Source of the DNA: DATATB01 sp036268995
GTDB lineage: Bacteria > Planctomycetota > Planctomycetia > Pirellulales > PNKZ01
Length of the DNA: 64,000 nucleotides
NCBI GenBank assembly: GCA_036268995.1
Contig: DATATB010000099.1
Coordinates: 46,709 to 110,708, forward strand
Direction of reading: 5' to 3'
Shown: positions 16,616-25,592 of the stretch, one piece after another
How positions within the stretch are numbered: position 1 is the stretch's first letter
Layout: each line of letters begins with the position of its first letter
Made by a program: the position numbers and the translations under genes
The notes under the pieces: model-generated
What the model saw: only the letters and a program-made list of their open reading frames with translations
What the model was told of the DNA's origin: nothing
The model's database searches: none

Positions 16616-18076
16616 ATGAACTCCGCTGGACGACCGGCATTTCCCCAGCATCCGCGGTTCTCGCGCCGCCATCTGCTCGAGGCGGGCAGCATCGGACTGC
16701 TCGGGCTGGGTATGAACCATGTCGAGGCGCTGCGGGCCATGGCCGGCACCACGGCCGCGCCCAAGGCCGACGCCTGCATCTACATCTTCCTTTCCGGCGG
16801 GCTTGCGCAGCACGAAAGTTTTGACCTCAAGCCCGAGGCGCCCGATGGCGTGCGCGGCGAGTTCAAGCCGATTGCCACCACCACGCCGGGCATCGAGATC
16901 TCCGAGCACTTGCCGTTGCTGGCCCAGCGCAGCCGCCATTGGGCCCTGTTGCGGTCGCTCTCTCACGGCTCGAACGACCATTCGGCCAGCCATCACATCA
17001 TGCTCACCGGGCGCTCGACGATGCCCGTGGGCTTTGATCCCAATCGGCCGAAGGCAGTCGATTATCCGGCCATGGTCTGTGTGGCGGGCCACAATGCCGC
17101 GCGGCAAAACACGAACCTGCCGCCGGCCGTGGTCCTGCCCGAGACGCTCATTCATTGGTCGGGCCGGACCATTCCCGGCCAGTACGGCGGCCACATGGGC
17201 CATCGGCGCGATCCGTGGTTTATCGAGGCTTCGCCGTATCATCCCGTGCAGCGCGGCGCGTATCCCGGCTACAACTTTGCCAATGCAGGGCTGGCGTTCA
17301 AGCCGGAGTACCGCGTGTTCCAGGCGCCGAACCTGACGCTGGCCGATGGCATGACGATGGACCGCTTCCACGGCCGGCTGGCGGTGCTCGGCGAGATCGA
17401 TCGCCAGCGGCGCGACTGGGACCGCTTCGCCCAAGTGGAGCAGTTCGATCGGTTCCGGCAGGGAGCCATCTCGCTGCTGGCAGACCAGAAGGTCCGCAGC
17501 GCGTTTGATGTGACGCACGCGCCGGACGCCGAGCAGGACCGTTACGGCCGCAACAGTTTTGGCTGGTCGCTGCTCATGGCCCGGCGGCTGATCGAAGCCG
17601 GCGTGACGATGGTGCAAGTGAACCTGGGCAATGACGAGACCTGGGACCAGCACGGCGATATCTTTCCGCGGCTGCGAGACAATTTGTTTCCGCCGACCGA
17701 TCGCGCCCTCTCGGCGCTGCTCGACGACCTGGCCGACCGCGGCCGGCTCGATCGGACGCTGATCGTCATGGCCAGCGAGTTCGGCCGCACCCCGCGTTTG
17801 AAGCTCTTGAAGGGCATTTATAGCCGGGCCGGCCGCGACCACTGGGGCGCGGTGCAAAGCGTGTTTTTTGCTGGCGGCGGCGTGCGGGGCGGCACGGTTA
17901 TCGGCTCGAGCGACCGCATCGGCTCGCAGCCGGCCAGCGATCCGCAAAAGCCGGAAAACCTAGCCGCCACGATCTACCATGCGTTGGGAATTCCCGAAAC
18001 CACGATGTGGCACGACGACCTCGACCGGCCGCACCATGTGTACTTCGGCCAGCCCATCCGTGGGCTGCTGGCTTGA
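16616..18076 (+). CDS. second DUF1501 exported protein
   Basis: The protein has 486 residues from ATG 16616, preceded by GAGGAGC at Shine-Dalgarno distance. It begins with a twin-arginine leader (FSRRHLLEAGSIGLLGLG). The body has the same family signatures as the preceding gene (FLSGGLAQHESFDLKPEA, ASEFGRTPRL, GRDHWGAVQSVFFAGGG), but the two are clearly diverged paralogues. It lies 172 bases downstream of the first DUF1501 gene and could be in the same transcript or have its own promoter. It may serve a different PSD1 protein encoded elsewhere. Confidence 0.92.
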   Translation: MNSAGRPAFPQHPRFSRRHLLEAGSIGLLGLGMNHVEALRAMAGTTAAPKADACIYIFLSGGLAQHESFDLKPEAPDGVRGEFKPIATTTPGIEISEHLPLLAQRSRHWALLRSLSHGSNDHSASHHIMLTGRSTMPVGFDPNRPKAVDYPAMVCVAGHNAARQNTNLPPAVVLPETLIHWSGRTIPGQYGGHMGHRRDPWFIEASPYHPVQRGAYPGYNFANAGLAFKPEYRVFQAPNLTLADGMTMDRFHGRLAVLGEIDRQRRDWDRFAQVEQFDRFRQGAISLLADQKVRSAFDVTHAPDAEQDRYGRNSFGWSLLMARRLIEAGVTMVQVNLGNDETWDQHGDIFPRLRDNLFPPTDRALSALLDDLADRGRLDRTLIVMASEFGRTPRLKLLKGIYSRAGRDHWGAVQSVFFAGGGVRGGTVIGSSDRIGSQPASDPQKPENLAATIYHALGIPETTMWHDDLDRPHHVYFGQPIRGLLA

Positions 18077-18171
18077 CGTCAAGTGCGGTTGCAACAACGG
18101 CAAAATACGCTAAGCTGCTGGACTTGTGACCAGACAGACAGTCTCCGGCCGCTGATGGAAAAGACGCAATC

Positions 18172-18297
18172 ATGGTTCGTCCCCGCACCGAACTGACCAA
18201 AGCCCGCAACTCGCTGCGCTGCCCCAAGTGCGGCTCCAAGATCCACCGGCGCATGAAGCGCTGCAAGCGCTGCGCGAAATTGCAGCCGAAAAACTAG
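18172..18297 (+). CDS. 41-residue zinc-ribbon-like protein
   Basis: This short ORF (ATG 18172, TAG 18295-18297) encodes a very basic protein with two Cys pairs, LRCPKCGSKIHRR and KRCKRCAKLQ, spaced as in a treble-clef or zinc-ribbon knuckle. Lys and Arg make up roughly a third of the chain, which would suit nucleic acid or ribosome binding. No clear Shine-Dalgarno is visible. It is 95 bases downstream of the second DUF1501 gene. Compact coding content and Cys spacing make a real gene likely; the function is unknown. Confidence 0.65.
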   Translation: MVRPRTELTKARNSLRCPKCGSKIHRRMKRCKRCAKLQPKN

Positions 18298-18301
18298 GCG
18301 G

Positions 18302-18380
18302 ATGTGAAAAGTCGAAAGCGAAAAGTGAAAAGTGCCGGAGGGTTTCGTTCCCCACTCTTCACTCTGCACTTTTCACTTTC
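18302..18380. repeat. GAAAAGTGAAAAGTG palindromic repeat (copy 1)
   Basis: Imperfect inverted repeat with A-rich left arm units (GAAAAGTGAAAAGTG) and right arm CACTTTTCACTTTCC. A related element lies at 24391-24495. It overlaps the stop codon of the RluA-type gene (18373-18375) and may act as its terminator. Confidence 0.7.
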
Positions 18381-19095
18381 CGTAGTCTTCGTCGCCTAGC
18401 GGCAGCTCGAGAGGGCGCCAGTCTGCCGGCACCGGTGCGGCCACTGCCACGGGTTCGCGCGTCATGGGGTGATTGAAGGCCAGACCGCGGGCGTGCAGGG
18501 CGATGGCCAGCAAACGCTGGTCCTCGTACTGCCGGCCGAATGGCAGGTGGGCCCCGTACATCGAGTCGCCCAGCACCGGGAACCCGCGGCTGGCACATTG
18601 CACGCGAATCTGGTGATTGCGGCCGGTCTCCAATTCGATCTCGAGCCACGAGCCGCCGGACCAGCGGCCGAGCGTGCGATAGTGCAGCACGGCGGCCCGG
18701 CCCTCGGGATCGTCTTCGCCCACGACCAGCACCCGCGGTTGGCTCGGCACTTTGCGCAACCGATCGTGCCAGGTGCCGCCGTCCGGCTCGGGCGTGCCTT
18801 CGACGCAGGCCCAATATGTCTTGTGCACCGTCCGGTCTTCGAACTGCTTGCTGATCCGACGGGCCGCGCGCGAGTGCCGGGCAAAGACGATCGCTCCCGA
18901 CACTGGACGATCGAGCCGATGCGGCACGCCCAGATACACGTTGCCGGTCTTCTGCTCGCGCGCGCGGATCCAATCCTTGACCCGGGCTTCGAGGCTGTCG
19001 ATGCCCGGCGGCGCCTGCGTCAGTAATCCGGCCGGTTTGCAAAACACCATGCAGGGGCCGGACAGGTACAGGATCGGAGCGGGATCGTCGCACAT
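18373..19095 (-). CDS. RluA-family RNA pseudouridine synthase
   Basis: The protein has 240 residues. PHRLDRPVSGAIVFAR holds the family's catalytic aspartate (D62), and LETGRNHQIRVQCAS is the conserved C-terminal motif of RluA-type synthases. The enzyme isomerises uridine to pseudouridine in rRNA or tRNA; which site cannot be said. No N-terminal S4 domain is present, unlike RluC and RluD, so it is closer to the short RluA/TruC type. FCKPAGLLTQAPPG is the usual N-terminal strand motif. The C-terminus runs into the palindromic repeat. Confidence 0.92.
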   Translation of the reverse strand: MCDDPAPILYLSGPCMVFCKPAGLLTQAPPGIDSLEARVKDWIRAREQKTGNVYLGVPHRLDRPVSGAIVFARHSRAARRISKQFEDRTVHKTYWACVEGTPEPDGGTWHDRLRKVPSQPRVLVVGEDDPEGRAAVLHYRTLGRWSGGSWLEIELETGRNHQIRVQCASRGFPVLGDSMYGAHLPFGRQYEDQRLLAIALHARGLAFNHPMTREPVAVAAPVPADWRPLELPLGDEDYGK

Positions 19096-19220
19096 CGGGC
19101 GGTGGCGCTTTCGCAGCGAGAGAAACAGCGGTTTTACAAAGATAAAAAAAGACTGGAACAGAAGGCCGCAAAGAACGCTAAGAAAGACAGAAAGCAGCAG
19201 AGACGCAAATTACCGTAAAA

Positions 19221-19265
19221 CAAAAAAAGACAGGGCGCTGGAACCCGATTGATTCCAGCGCCCTG
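19221..19265 (-). terminator. Rho-independent terminator of the oxidoreductase gene
   Basis: CAGGGCGCTGGAA (19231-19243) pairs perfectly over 13 bases with TTCCAGCGCCCTG (19253-19265) around a nine-base loop. On the minus strand it is followed by TCTTTTTTTG. It lies 28 bases after the stop at 19294. Confidence 0.92.
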
Positions 19266-19293
19266 GCGCAAAATGTCAGGTGTTAGTTGTGAT

Positions 19294-20757
19294 TTATACC
19301 TGTCCGGCAGCGGGCACGGTAAACGGTGCGCGGTAGACGCGTGTCAGTTGCAAATCGGCCGAAGGATTGTTCACAAAGGTTTCGGCTTGCGGGTTAATGG
19401 CCAGCTTTTCGCCGAAATAAATCTCGGTCGCGTCGGGCAAGTTGTTTTCGTGCAGGTGTTCGACCACGCGGTTGAACGTGTCGCTGGCCTCTTCGCCTTG
19501 CAGTCGGCTCTTGGCATCGCCCAGCGAAACCTTCGTGCCCAGGCGGTACGAGATATTGCCCAGGTGGCACAGGGCGCTGGACAAATGGCCTTCGAGAATG
19601 TCGGCGTTCAGGTCGCCGGAATTGCGGCTCCGCACGGCCTTCAGGAAGTTGTCGAAATGGACGTTGCCGACGTCCTTGGTTTTCTGGGTGGGGAACTTCA
19701 ACACCATCTTGCCTTGACGGTCGAAGGCCGCTCCGTCGTTGTAGCTGGTGAGCACGACGTAGCCGTCGGTGCCTTCGAACACGACGCCCACCTTGGCGTC
19801 GCGATACGGCGCGGTCTTCAGCCCGCGAACTTCGAAGACCAGCGACTTGTCGCCGTAGTCGTGCATCACGACCTGGGTATTGGCCGTTTGGCCCGCGTCT
19901 TCATACCCCAAGCGGCCGCCATAGCTGAGCACCGCCTTGGGCAATTCCGTGCTGCCGACGCCCCAGCGGGCGATGTCCATCTGGTGAATGCCCTGGTTGC
20001 CCAGGTCGCCGTTGCCGTAGTCCCAGAACCAGTGCCAATCGTAATGGAACTGTTTGCGCGTCACCGGCTCGATCGGCGCCGGCCCGGACCACAAGTTGTA
20101 ATCAACCGTGGCCGGCACGGGGTAATTGCCTTTGGGGCCAATCGAGCCACGCGGCTTGTAGCACAGCCCGCGGGCCACCTTCAACTGGCCGATCTTGCCG
20201 TCGTGAACGTACTGGACGGCCTCGATCGTGCCGGGCATCGAGCGGCATTGCGTGCCGGTCTGGCAGATTTTCTTGTACTTGCGGGCGGCCTCGACGATGC
20301 GGCGGCCTTCGCTCACGTTGTGGCTGACCGGCTTTTCCACGTACACGTCTTTGCCGGCCTGGATGGCCCAGATGGCGCACAGCGCGTGCCAGTGATTGGG
20401 CGTGGCCGTGCTGACGATGTCCACCGACTTGTCGTCGAATACGTCGCGCAGGTCGCGGACGAACTTCGGCTTGTGCCCGTGCTTCTTTTCATATTCCGCG
20501 CAGCGCTTCTGTCCGACTTCTTCGTCGGCGTCGCAGATGACCGTGACGCGGGCCCCGTTGCGGTCGCCAAAGCCGGCCAGATGGCTCGCGCCCCGGCCCT
20601 TCACACCGATCACGGCGACGCTCAGCATGTCGTTGGGGCTTTTGCCGGCCTGCTCGGTTTCCTTGGCCAGCACGCGCGAAGCGCCGGCACCGGCCATGGC
20701 GGCGGTCGCCGCGAGCATCGAGTCTTCCAGAAAGCGGCGTCGCGAAAGAGAAGCCAT
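19294..20757 (-). CDS. exported Gfo/Idh/MocA-family oxidoreductase
   Basis: The protein has 487 residues from ATG 20757, chosen because AAGGAG stands ten bases upstream and a twin-arginine leader (SLSRRRFLEDSMLAATAAMA) begins there. The N-terminal Rossmann domain shows VAVIGVKGRGASHLAGF, and the EKPVSHN motif (catalytic-region Lys of the family) follows at about residue 140. The C-terminal alpha/beta domain holds DWHWFWDYGNGDLGNQG, typical of the planctomycete secreted subgroup. Such enzymes oxidise or reduce sugars and cyclitols with NAD(P); export with a bound cofactor through Tat is plausible. Monocistronic with a strong terminator. Confidence 0.93.
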   Translation of the reverse strand: MASLSRRRFLEDSMLAATAAMAGAGASRVLAKETEQAGKSPNDMLSVAVIGVKGRGASHLAGFGDRNGARVTVICDADEEVGQKRCAEYEKKHGHKPKFVRDLRDVFDDKSVDIVSTATPNHWHALCAIWAIQAGKDVYVEKPVSHNVSEGRRIVEAARKYKKICQTGTQCRSMPGTIEAVQYVHDGKIGQLKVARGLCYKPRGSIGPKGNYPVPATVDYNLWSGPAPIEPVTRKQFHYDWHWFWDYGNGDLGNQGIHQMDIARWGVGSTELPKAVLSYGGRLGYEDAGQTANTQVVMHDYGDKSLVFEVRGLKTAPYRDAKVGVVFEGTDGYVVLTSYNDGAAFDRQGKMVLKFPTQKTKDVGNVHFDNFLKAVRSRNSGDLNADILEGHLSSALCHLGNISYRLGTKVSLGDAKSRLQGEEASDTFNRVVEHLHENNLPDATEIYFGEKLAINPQAETFVNNPSADLQLTRVYRAPFTVPAAGQV

Positions 20758-21112
20758 AGCGCACGTGCTCCTTATCAGCTTTTGACGGGTAGGAATATCG
20801 GCAGGAATCAACGACCGGCAGAACCAGTAGCGTAACAGACGGCCAAGGCGTTTTTCCAGCACATTTTCGCCAAATTGAGGTCCCGAAAACGAACCCCTGC
20901 CTCTCGAACAGCCTTTCCCAGCCCAGGGAAGTCAGGACCACGGATCACACGGATGGCACGGATGCGGACGGGGGGACGTTTCAACGGTGTTATCGGTGAA
21001 ATCCGTGGTTGGCTCATTCCGTCTTTACCCCATAGGAAAAAGGCCCAGTTACAATGATGCTCGGTTTGAATTGCACATCGAGCCGGCTGCGATCCTAAGT
21101 GAGGGCAAAACG
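20758..21112. other. divergent intergenic region containing a palindromic repeat
   Basis: A 355-base gap between divergent genes. Apart from the oxidoreductase ribosome-binding site (about 20768-20773) and the repeat at 20935-21015, I see nothing supportable. Confidence 0.5.
20935..21015. repeat. CACGGATTTCACGGAT-type palindromic repeat (copy 1)
   Basis: Left arm GGACCACGGATCACACGGAT and right arm GTGAAATCCGTGGTT form an imperfect inverted repeat. Related copies lie at 36626-36726 and 41083-41163. The family is recognisable by alternating ACGGAT units on one arm and ATCCGT units on the other. Confidence 0.75.
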
Positions 21113-21571
21113 ATGAACATCAAGCGGCTGTTGCTGGCGATTCTGGCGGGCTTTGTCTTCATCCTCGCCAGCGATTTTCTGATTCACGGCGTCTGGCTCG
21201 AGCCCGACTACCAGGCCACGGCCGGCATGTGGCGCAGCCAGCCGGAGATGCAGGCCCGCATGCCGTACATGACGGCCGGGCAACTGCTGGCCGTCGTCTG
21301 CTTTGTCGGCTTATGGGCTGCCGGCCTGGCCCCGCACTGCCGCGGGCTGGGTTGTGCCGTCGGCTACGGTTTGCTGATGGGCTTGTTCGAACAGGCCATG
21401 ACGCTCATCCAATACGTCGTGTCTCCGCTGCCGCCCGAACTCGCGGCCAAATGGTTCGTGAGCGGCGTTTTTCAAGCCATGCTGTTGGGCGTGATTACGT
21501 TCGGAGTCTACAAGCCGCGCGTGAACGCAGGCGCCTGCGTGACTGAGATCCGGGGGAGTAGCCACGGGTGA
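21113..21571 (+). CDS. small integral membrane protein
   Basis: The protein has 152 residues from ATG 21113. Four hydrophobic stretches are visible: about 5-27 (LLLAILAGFVFILASDFLIH), 55-75 (LLAVVCFVGLWAAGL), 83-104 and 118-138, which fits a four-helix membrane protein. I do not recognise a specific family with confidence. A small soluble loop after the first helix is Trp- and Gln-rich (DYQATAGMWRSQPEM). It is convergent with the SDR gene, whose stop is only 8 bases away. No operon partner. Confidence 0.7.
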   Translation: MNIKRLLLAILAGFVFILASDFLIHGVWLEPDYQATAGMWRSQPEMQARMPYMTAGQLLAVVCFVGLWAAGLAPHCRGLGCAVGYGLLMGLFEQAMTLIQYVVSPLPPELAAKWFVSGVFQAMLLGVITFGVYKPRVNAGACVTEIRGSSHG

Positions 21572-21579
21572 CAGTGCGC

Positions 21580-22374
21580 TCAGTGCCGCGGCACGAAGCG
21601 GCTCATGATGTAGTCGAGCAGGCGGGGAGCGAGACGCTCGCCGAGCACTACAAAGCGGCCTTTGAAGCTGGGCACGATCTCGTGGGCGCCGCGCTGCATA
21701 GCGCGCACCATTGCCCGAGCCACGGCTTCGGGGCTCGTGGCTCCGCCGCCTTCCCACGGCGTCGAGCCGCGGCGGTCGATGACGCTGGTAAAGAACTCGG
21801 TCTTGGTTGTGCCGGGACATACCACCAGCACGCCGACGCCGTCGGCGGCCAGTTCGGCCCGCAACGATTCGCTGAATCCGCGCACGGCAAACTTGCTGGC
21901 GCAATACTCGCTCGAAAAGGGAATGCCCCGATGCCCGAGAATCGAGCTGACATTGACGACCAGCGGCTGCTGGCCCTGCTTCAAGAGCGGCAGCGCGAGC
22001 CGCGTCAGTTCCACGAGCGCGAAAAAGTTGACTTCCATCACGCGCCGCAGGCGACCGGACTCAGCTTCGTCAAATCGCCCCAGCGCACCAATGCCGGCGT
22101 TGTTGACCAGCACGTCCAGGCCGCCAAAGGCCTGCTGCGACCTTTCGACCATGGCCCGGCGCACGCCGTCATCGGCAACGTCGCCGATGACCGTTTCGCA
22201 GGCCGCCCCTAGCCGCGCGACTTCATCGGCCGCGGCTTGCAGCTTGTCCGGGCTGCGCGCGTTGAGCACCAACCGGGATCCGTGTCGGGCCAACTCGATG
22301 GCTAGCGCCCGGCCGATGCCCGTGGACGCGCCCGTAATCACCACGCGGCGGCCGGAAAGATTGCGTCGTGTCAT
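21580..22374 (-). CDS. short-chain dehydrogenase/reductase
   Basis: The protein has 264 residues; I use ATG 22374 and reject the longer frame because it crosses an intergenic palindrome. VVITGASTGIGRALA is the NAD(P)-binding glycine motif and LVNNAGIG the structural NNAG motif. The catalytic Ser-Tyr-Lys residues are in NVSSILGHRG and YCASK. The arginine after the second strand (LNARSPDK) suggests NADP preference. The C-terminal region is hydrophobic (LAPRLLDYIMSRFVP), as in SDRs that act on lipophilic substrates at membranes. The substrate is unknown. It follows the DUF11 gene on the same strand after an 86-base gap filled by a palindrome, so it may have its own promoter. Confidence 0.92.
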   Translation of the reverse strand: MTRRNLSGRRVVITGASTGIGRALAIELARHGSRLVLNARSPDKLQAAADEVARLGAACETVIGDVADDGVRRAMVERSQQAFGGLDVLVNNAGIGALGRFDEAESGRLRRVMEVNFFALVELTRLALPLLKQGQQPLVVNVSSILGHRGIPFSSEYCASKFAVRGFSESLRAELAADGVGVLVVCPGTTKTEFFTSVIDRRGSTPWEGGGATSPEAVARAMVRAMQRGAHEIVPSFKGRFVVLGERLAPRLLDYIMSRFVPRH

Positions 22375-22382
22375 GCTGCTGC

Positions 22383-22464
22383 AGGTGCCGCGAGCCGAGC
22401 GGCACCCGGGAGCGGCGATCGATGATGCGTGAGCAACAAGCCCGGCTCGGCTCGCCAGGCCTAC
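22383..22464. repeat. GTGCCGCGAGCCGAGCGGCAC palindromic repeat (copy 1)
   Basis: Imperfect palindrome with left arm AGGTGCCGCGAGCCGAGC and right arm GGCTCGGCTCGCCAGGCCTA. The sister copy is at 34644-34722. The right arm supplies the TAG stop codon (22461-22463, minus strand) of the DUF11 gene. Confidence 0.8.
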
Positions 22465-24320
22465 TGGTCGGAGTAAACTCGCGTGCTCTCTTCTTTGGTG
22501 ATCGGCGCGCGAATGTCGTCGGTCGTGAGCTGTACGCGGACCCGCATGTCGCCGGCAGCCTGGCATTGGACGCGCATGCGATAGACTGTCGAGGCTTTGG
22601 GGGCCAGCCGAGGGAGTTCCTGGAAGCGCACCTGCTGGCCGTCGACCGCAAAGCGGGTCGGCCCCTCGCACGACAGCGTCTTGATTTCCGGCGGCATCAG
22701 CGCGGTCAGCCGGACGTTGCTGGCGGCCTTCGAGCCCTGGTTGATGACCTTGACCTCGTACGTGGTTTCGCCGCCCAGCTCGACCGGATCGGCCAGGTCG
22801 GCAACTTCGAACATGATCGCGGCCACGCCTTCGACCAGCACCTGCTCCTGCTTCTCGACGTTCAAGCCGCGCTGGGCCGTGCTCTCGATCGTGATCACTT
22901 GCTCGCCGGCTTCGATGGGCAGGGCCGTCAGCGTGACGCTACCCTTCTGGTTGGGCGGTAGCTCTTCGAGCAGCCATTGCACGCGGCGCGTAGCCGGATC
23001 GAAGCGGCCCGAATTGTTGGCGTCGACGAATTTGAAGCCGGGCGGCAGCGTCGCCGCCAGCTCGACTCCTTGGGCACTGGCCGTGCCGGGATTCGAGACC
23101 CAGACCGTGTAAACGGCCTGCCGGTCGAGGAAGCGGCGGCGCGGACCTTCGAGCTTGACATCCAAGGCCGGGGCAATGACCGCCACCGGCGTCCGCTGTT
23201 CGGCTTGCAACTGACCGTCGCCGTGCGCGGTCAGCAGGTTGACCGCCACGCCCGGCTTGGCTGCGTGCAGCGAAAGCACCAGTTCGCGGGTTTCCTTCGG
23301 TTGCAATTGGCCGATGTCGTATTCCAGTTCGGCGCCGGCCGGATGTTCGACGTTCGGCGGTACGTGCTCGGCCAGCAGCACGCCGGTGGCCACGCCGGTG
23401 CCGGGATTGCTGATGCGAATCTTTATCGCCATGTCCTCGCCGATCATCACCTCGCGCGGCGATTCGACGGTAATGGCCAGGTCCGGCCGGGTGCAAATCG
23501 TGCGGCCCGAAGCCTCGGCCGCAAACTGCACGCGGGCCACACTGCCCAGCTCACCTTCGGCGGTCGGCAGGAGTTCGCATTGCACGGTGACGTCCTGGCC
23601 GGCCGGAAGCGTGCCCACGGCCCAGACCAATTCGCCGCGAGTGCCTCGCGTGGCCCGCGGCGTGGTGCTCAGCAGTTGGGCGCCTTGCGGGATTTCGTCG
23701 TGGATTTCGACCTGGTGGGCGGGCACGGCCCCGACGTTGCGGACGCGAATTTCCAGCGTGGCCGGCTTGTTGACCTGCACCTCGGGCGGAAAGATTTTTT
23801 CCAGCGTCAGCGACGGGGCCTGCGGACCTTCGAGTTGCCTGGTGCCCGGCTTGCCGGCGCCGGTATTGGTCTCGTCAGCCGAGCGAGCCTGGCCGCCTGC
23901 CGCATCGGTCCAGGGCGAAAGAGCACGGGCACCATCCGGCTCGCCACCGAGCGGACGCGGAGCGTAGCGGTCGGTCCCAGCGGCGGCATCGCCGGGTGCG
24001 CTAGACGCTGGTAATGCTTGCGTCGGTTGACCCAAGGCCGGTGCGCCCGGCGGGCCAGACTGATCGAACGGCGAACGCGCTCGTCCGCCGCCTGCGGCCA
24101 GCCCCGGCACGGCCGCGGCCGGCGGAATATCGTCTTGCGCCGCGATGGGTTGCGCACGATCGCCGCCGGCCGGACTTCCCGACCAGCGCGGCGCCCCGCC
24201 GATCGAACCCGGCGCATAGCGAGCCGGGGGCGATGCGGACTGCTGTGCGGTGCTCAGAGCGACCACGCACGGCCACGCAATCACTGCCAGCATGCATGAG
24301 CGAACGAAAAATCGATTCAT
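22461..24320 (-). CDS. secreted DUF11-repeat (Ig-like) surface protein
   Basis: The protein has 619 residues. A signal peptide (about 1-26, MLAVIAWPCVVALSTAQQ) is followed by a disordered Pro/Ala/Gly-rich region (about 27-165). Four consecutive Ig-like modules of the DUF11/CARDB kind then follow, recognisable by recurring VRNVGAVPAHQVEI, ISNPGTGVATGVLL, VSNPGTASAQGVEL and VINQGSKAASNVRL. Such modules occur in cell-surface and extracellular proteins of planctomycetes and often mediate adhesion or complex assembly. There are no cell-wall anchor or porin-like segments. It stands between the epimerase and SDR genes on the same strand but with repeats on both sides, so it is probably an independent unit. 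Confidence 0.88.
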   Translation of the reverse strand: MNRFFVRSCMLAVIAWPCVVALSTAQQSASPPARYAPGSIGGAPRWSGSPAGGDRAQPIAAQDDIPPAAAVPGLAAGGGRARSPFDQSGPPGAPALGQPTQALPASSAPGDAAAGTDRYAPRPLGGEPDGARALSPWTDAAGGQARSADETNTGAGKPGTRQLEGPQAPSLTLEKIFPPEVQVNKPATLEIRVRNVGAVPAHQVEIHDEIPQGAQLLSTTPRATRGTRGELVWAVGTLPAGQDVTVQCELLPTAEGELGSVARVQFAAEASGRTICTRPDLAITVESPREVMIGEDMAIKIRISNPGTGVATGVLLAEHVPPNVEHPAGAELEYDIGQLQPKETRELVLSLHAAKPGVAVNLLTAHGDGQLQAEQRTPVAVIAPALDVKLEGPRRRFLDRQAVYTVWVSNPGTASAQGVELAATLPPGFKFVDANNSGRFDPATRRVQWLLEELPPNQKGSVTLTALPIEAGEQVITIESTAQRGLNVEKQEQVLVEGVAAIMFEVADLADPVELGGETTYEVKVINQGSKAASNVRLTALMPPEIKTLSCEGPTRFAVDGQQVRFQELPRLAPKASTVYRMRVQCQAAGDMRVRVQLTTDDIRAPITKEESTRVYSDQ

Positions 24321-24390
24321 TTCGCAAGATCCGAAAAGGGCGCGAGATAAGGGGCCGCCTACCTACCAAATCCGCACCCGGCAGAGAAGA

Positions 24391-24495
24391 GCAATGAGAA
24401 GTGAAAAGCGGAAAGTGAAAAGTGAATAATCGAAAGTGTGGCGGCCGCCGGTCCGCCATTTTTCACTTTTCACTGTTCACTTTTCACTCTTCCCG
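24391..24495. repeat. GAAAAGTGAAAAGTG palindromic repeat (copy 2)
   Basis: The left arm has GAGAAGTGAAAAGCGGAAAG and AAGTGAATAATCG; the right arm has TTTTTCACTTTTCACTGTTC. It ends right at the stop codon of the epimerase gene (24496). Confidence 0.75.
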
Positions 24496-25497
24496 TCATT
24501 TCGCCGCCCGCTTGCGCTTTGTGTAGCCCTGCTCTTGGAACCAGCGCCACGCGGCGGTGGCGGCTTCGCGGGCGCTGCGGGGGGCATAGCCCAGCTCGGC
24601 GGCGGCCCGGGCGAATGAGTAATGATGAAACTCGGCCGACATTTTGGTGGAGGCCGAGTTGATGTCGGGCTCATGCCCGGTGATGCGTCCGAGCATGTCG
24701 CCGAGTTTGCCAGCACTCCAGACCTGCATGGGCCCGGCGCGGCAAATCGGGCCCCAACAGCCGATGATCTGGGCGAACATCCCCCAGGCCTGCACATACA
24801 ACAGCGGCTCGCCGCCCAGGATATAACGGCGGCCCGGTTTGCCGCGCTCGGCAGCCGCCAGGATGCCGCCGACCACGTCGCGAACGTCGCAAAAATCGTT
24901 GCCGCCGCGAGGCGCCAGCATGCCTCGGCCCTCGGAAATGTGCAGCATCATCCGCCCGGACGAAGGCTTCCAATCCCAAGGCCCCAGCATATAGGTGGGA
25001 TTAACGATCACGGCGTTCAAGCCCGCGGCCACGGCGTCGAGCACCAGTTGTTCGGCTTCGCGCTTCGTCACGTTGTAGGGCACGCGCACCCTGGGGTCGG
25101 GCGGCGTGTCTTCATTGGCGGCATGCTTGCGCGAGCCGATGCCCAGCGTGTCGACCGTCGAGACATGCACTAACTGGGCACCGGCGGCCTGGGCACCCAT
25201 CACGACGTTGCGCGTGCCTTCGACGTTGACGGCGTGGTGCAACTCGCCATTAGTCCAGCCGATATGGACAAACGCCGCCGCGTGCACGATGCGGTCAACC
25301 CCGTGGCAAGCCCGCAATACCGCGTCACGATCGCGGACGTCGCCGTGGCAAGATTCGACGTCGAGCCCAGCCAGCGGCCGCGGGTCGCTGGTTTCGCGCG
25401 TCAGCACGCGCACCCGCTCACCTCGCTCCAACAGCGCGCGGACGGTATTGTTGCCCACCAGCCCGGTGGCGCCTGTCACCAGCGTCAACATCCGCAC
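24496..25497 (-). CDS. NAD-dependent epimerase/dehydratase (extended SDR)
   Basis: The protein has 333 residues. The N-terminus TLVTGATGLVGNNTVRALLE is the nucleotide-binding motif TGxxGxxG, and VHVSTVDTLG plus PYNVTKREAEQ hold the Ser/Thr and Tyr-x-x-x-Lys catalytic residues of extended SDRs. It resembles dihydroflavonol-4-reductase-like proteins such as HpnA of hopanoid clusters, but no hopanoid genes are nearby. The substrate is probably a nucleotide sugar or a steroid-like ketone; unknown. Starts at 25497 and 25491 are both possible (MRM). It is downstream of the hydrolase gene at 25593, separated by a short dispersed repeat. Confidence 0.9.
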   Translation of the reverse strand: MRMLTLVTGATGLVGNNTVRALLERGERVRVLTRETSDPRPLAGLDVESCHGDVRDRDAVLRACHGVDRIVHAAAFVHIGWTNGELHHAVNVEGTRNVVMGAQAAGAQLVHVSTVDTLGIGSRKHAANEDTPPDPRVRVPYNVTKREAEQLVLDAVAAGLNAVIVNPTYMLGPWDWKPSSGRMMLHISEGRGMLAPRGGNDFCDVRDVVGGILAAAERGKPGRRYILGGEPLLYVQAWGMFAQIIGCWGPICRAGPMQVWSAGKLGDMLGRITGHEPDINSASTKMSAEFHHYSFARAAAELGYAPRSAREAATAAWRWFQEQGYTKRKRAAK

Positions 25498-25552
25498 CGA
25501 TTCTCCACGTCTGCGAAATCATCACCTCGCCGCGCTTGGTGTGAAATCGTAT

Positions 25553-25591
25553 TTTCATTCATCATTCCGCATTCCTACTTCCGCATTGCTC
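25553..25591. repeat. ATTCATCATTCCGCATTC-type repeat (copy 2)
   Basis: TTCATTCATCATTCCGCATTCC followed by TACTTCCGCATTGC. It abuts the stop codon of the hydrolase gene at 25593 and is related to the copies at 4781-4812 and 44417-44523. Confidence 0.75.
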
Positions 25592-25592
25592 C

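Noticed and set aside
19249..20835. 528-residue plus-strand ORF opposite the Gfo/Idh gene
   Set aside because: It runs across the Gfo/Idh terminator and the whole gene antisense; no family features.
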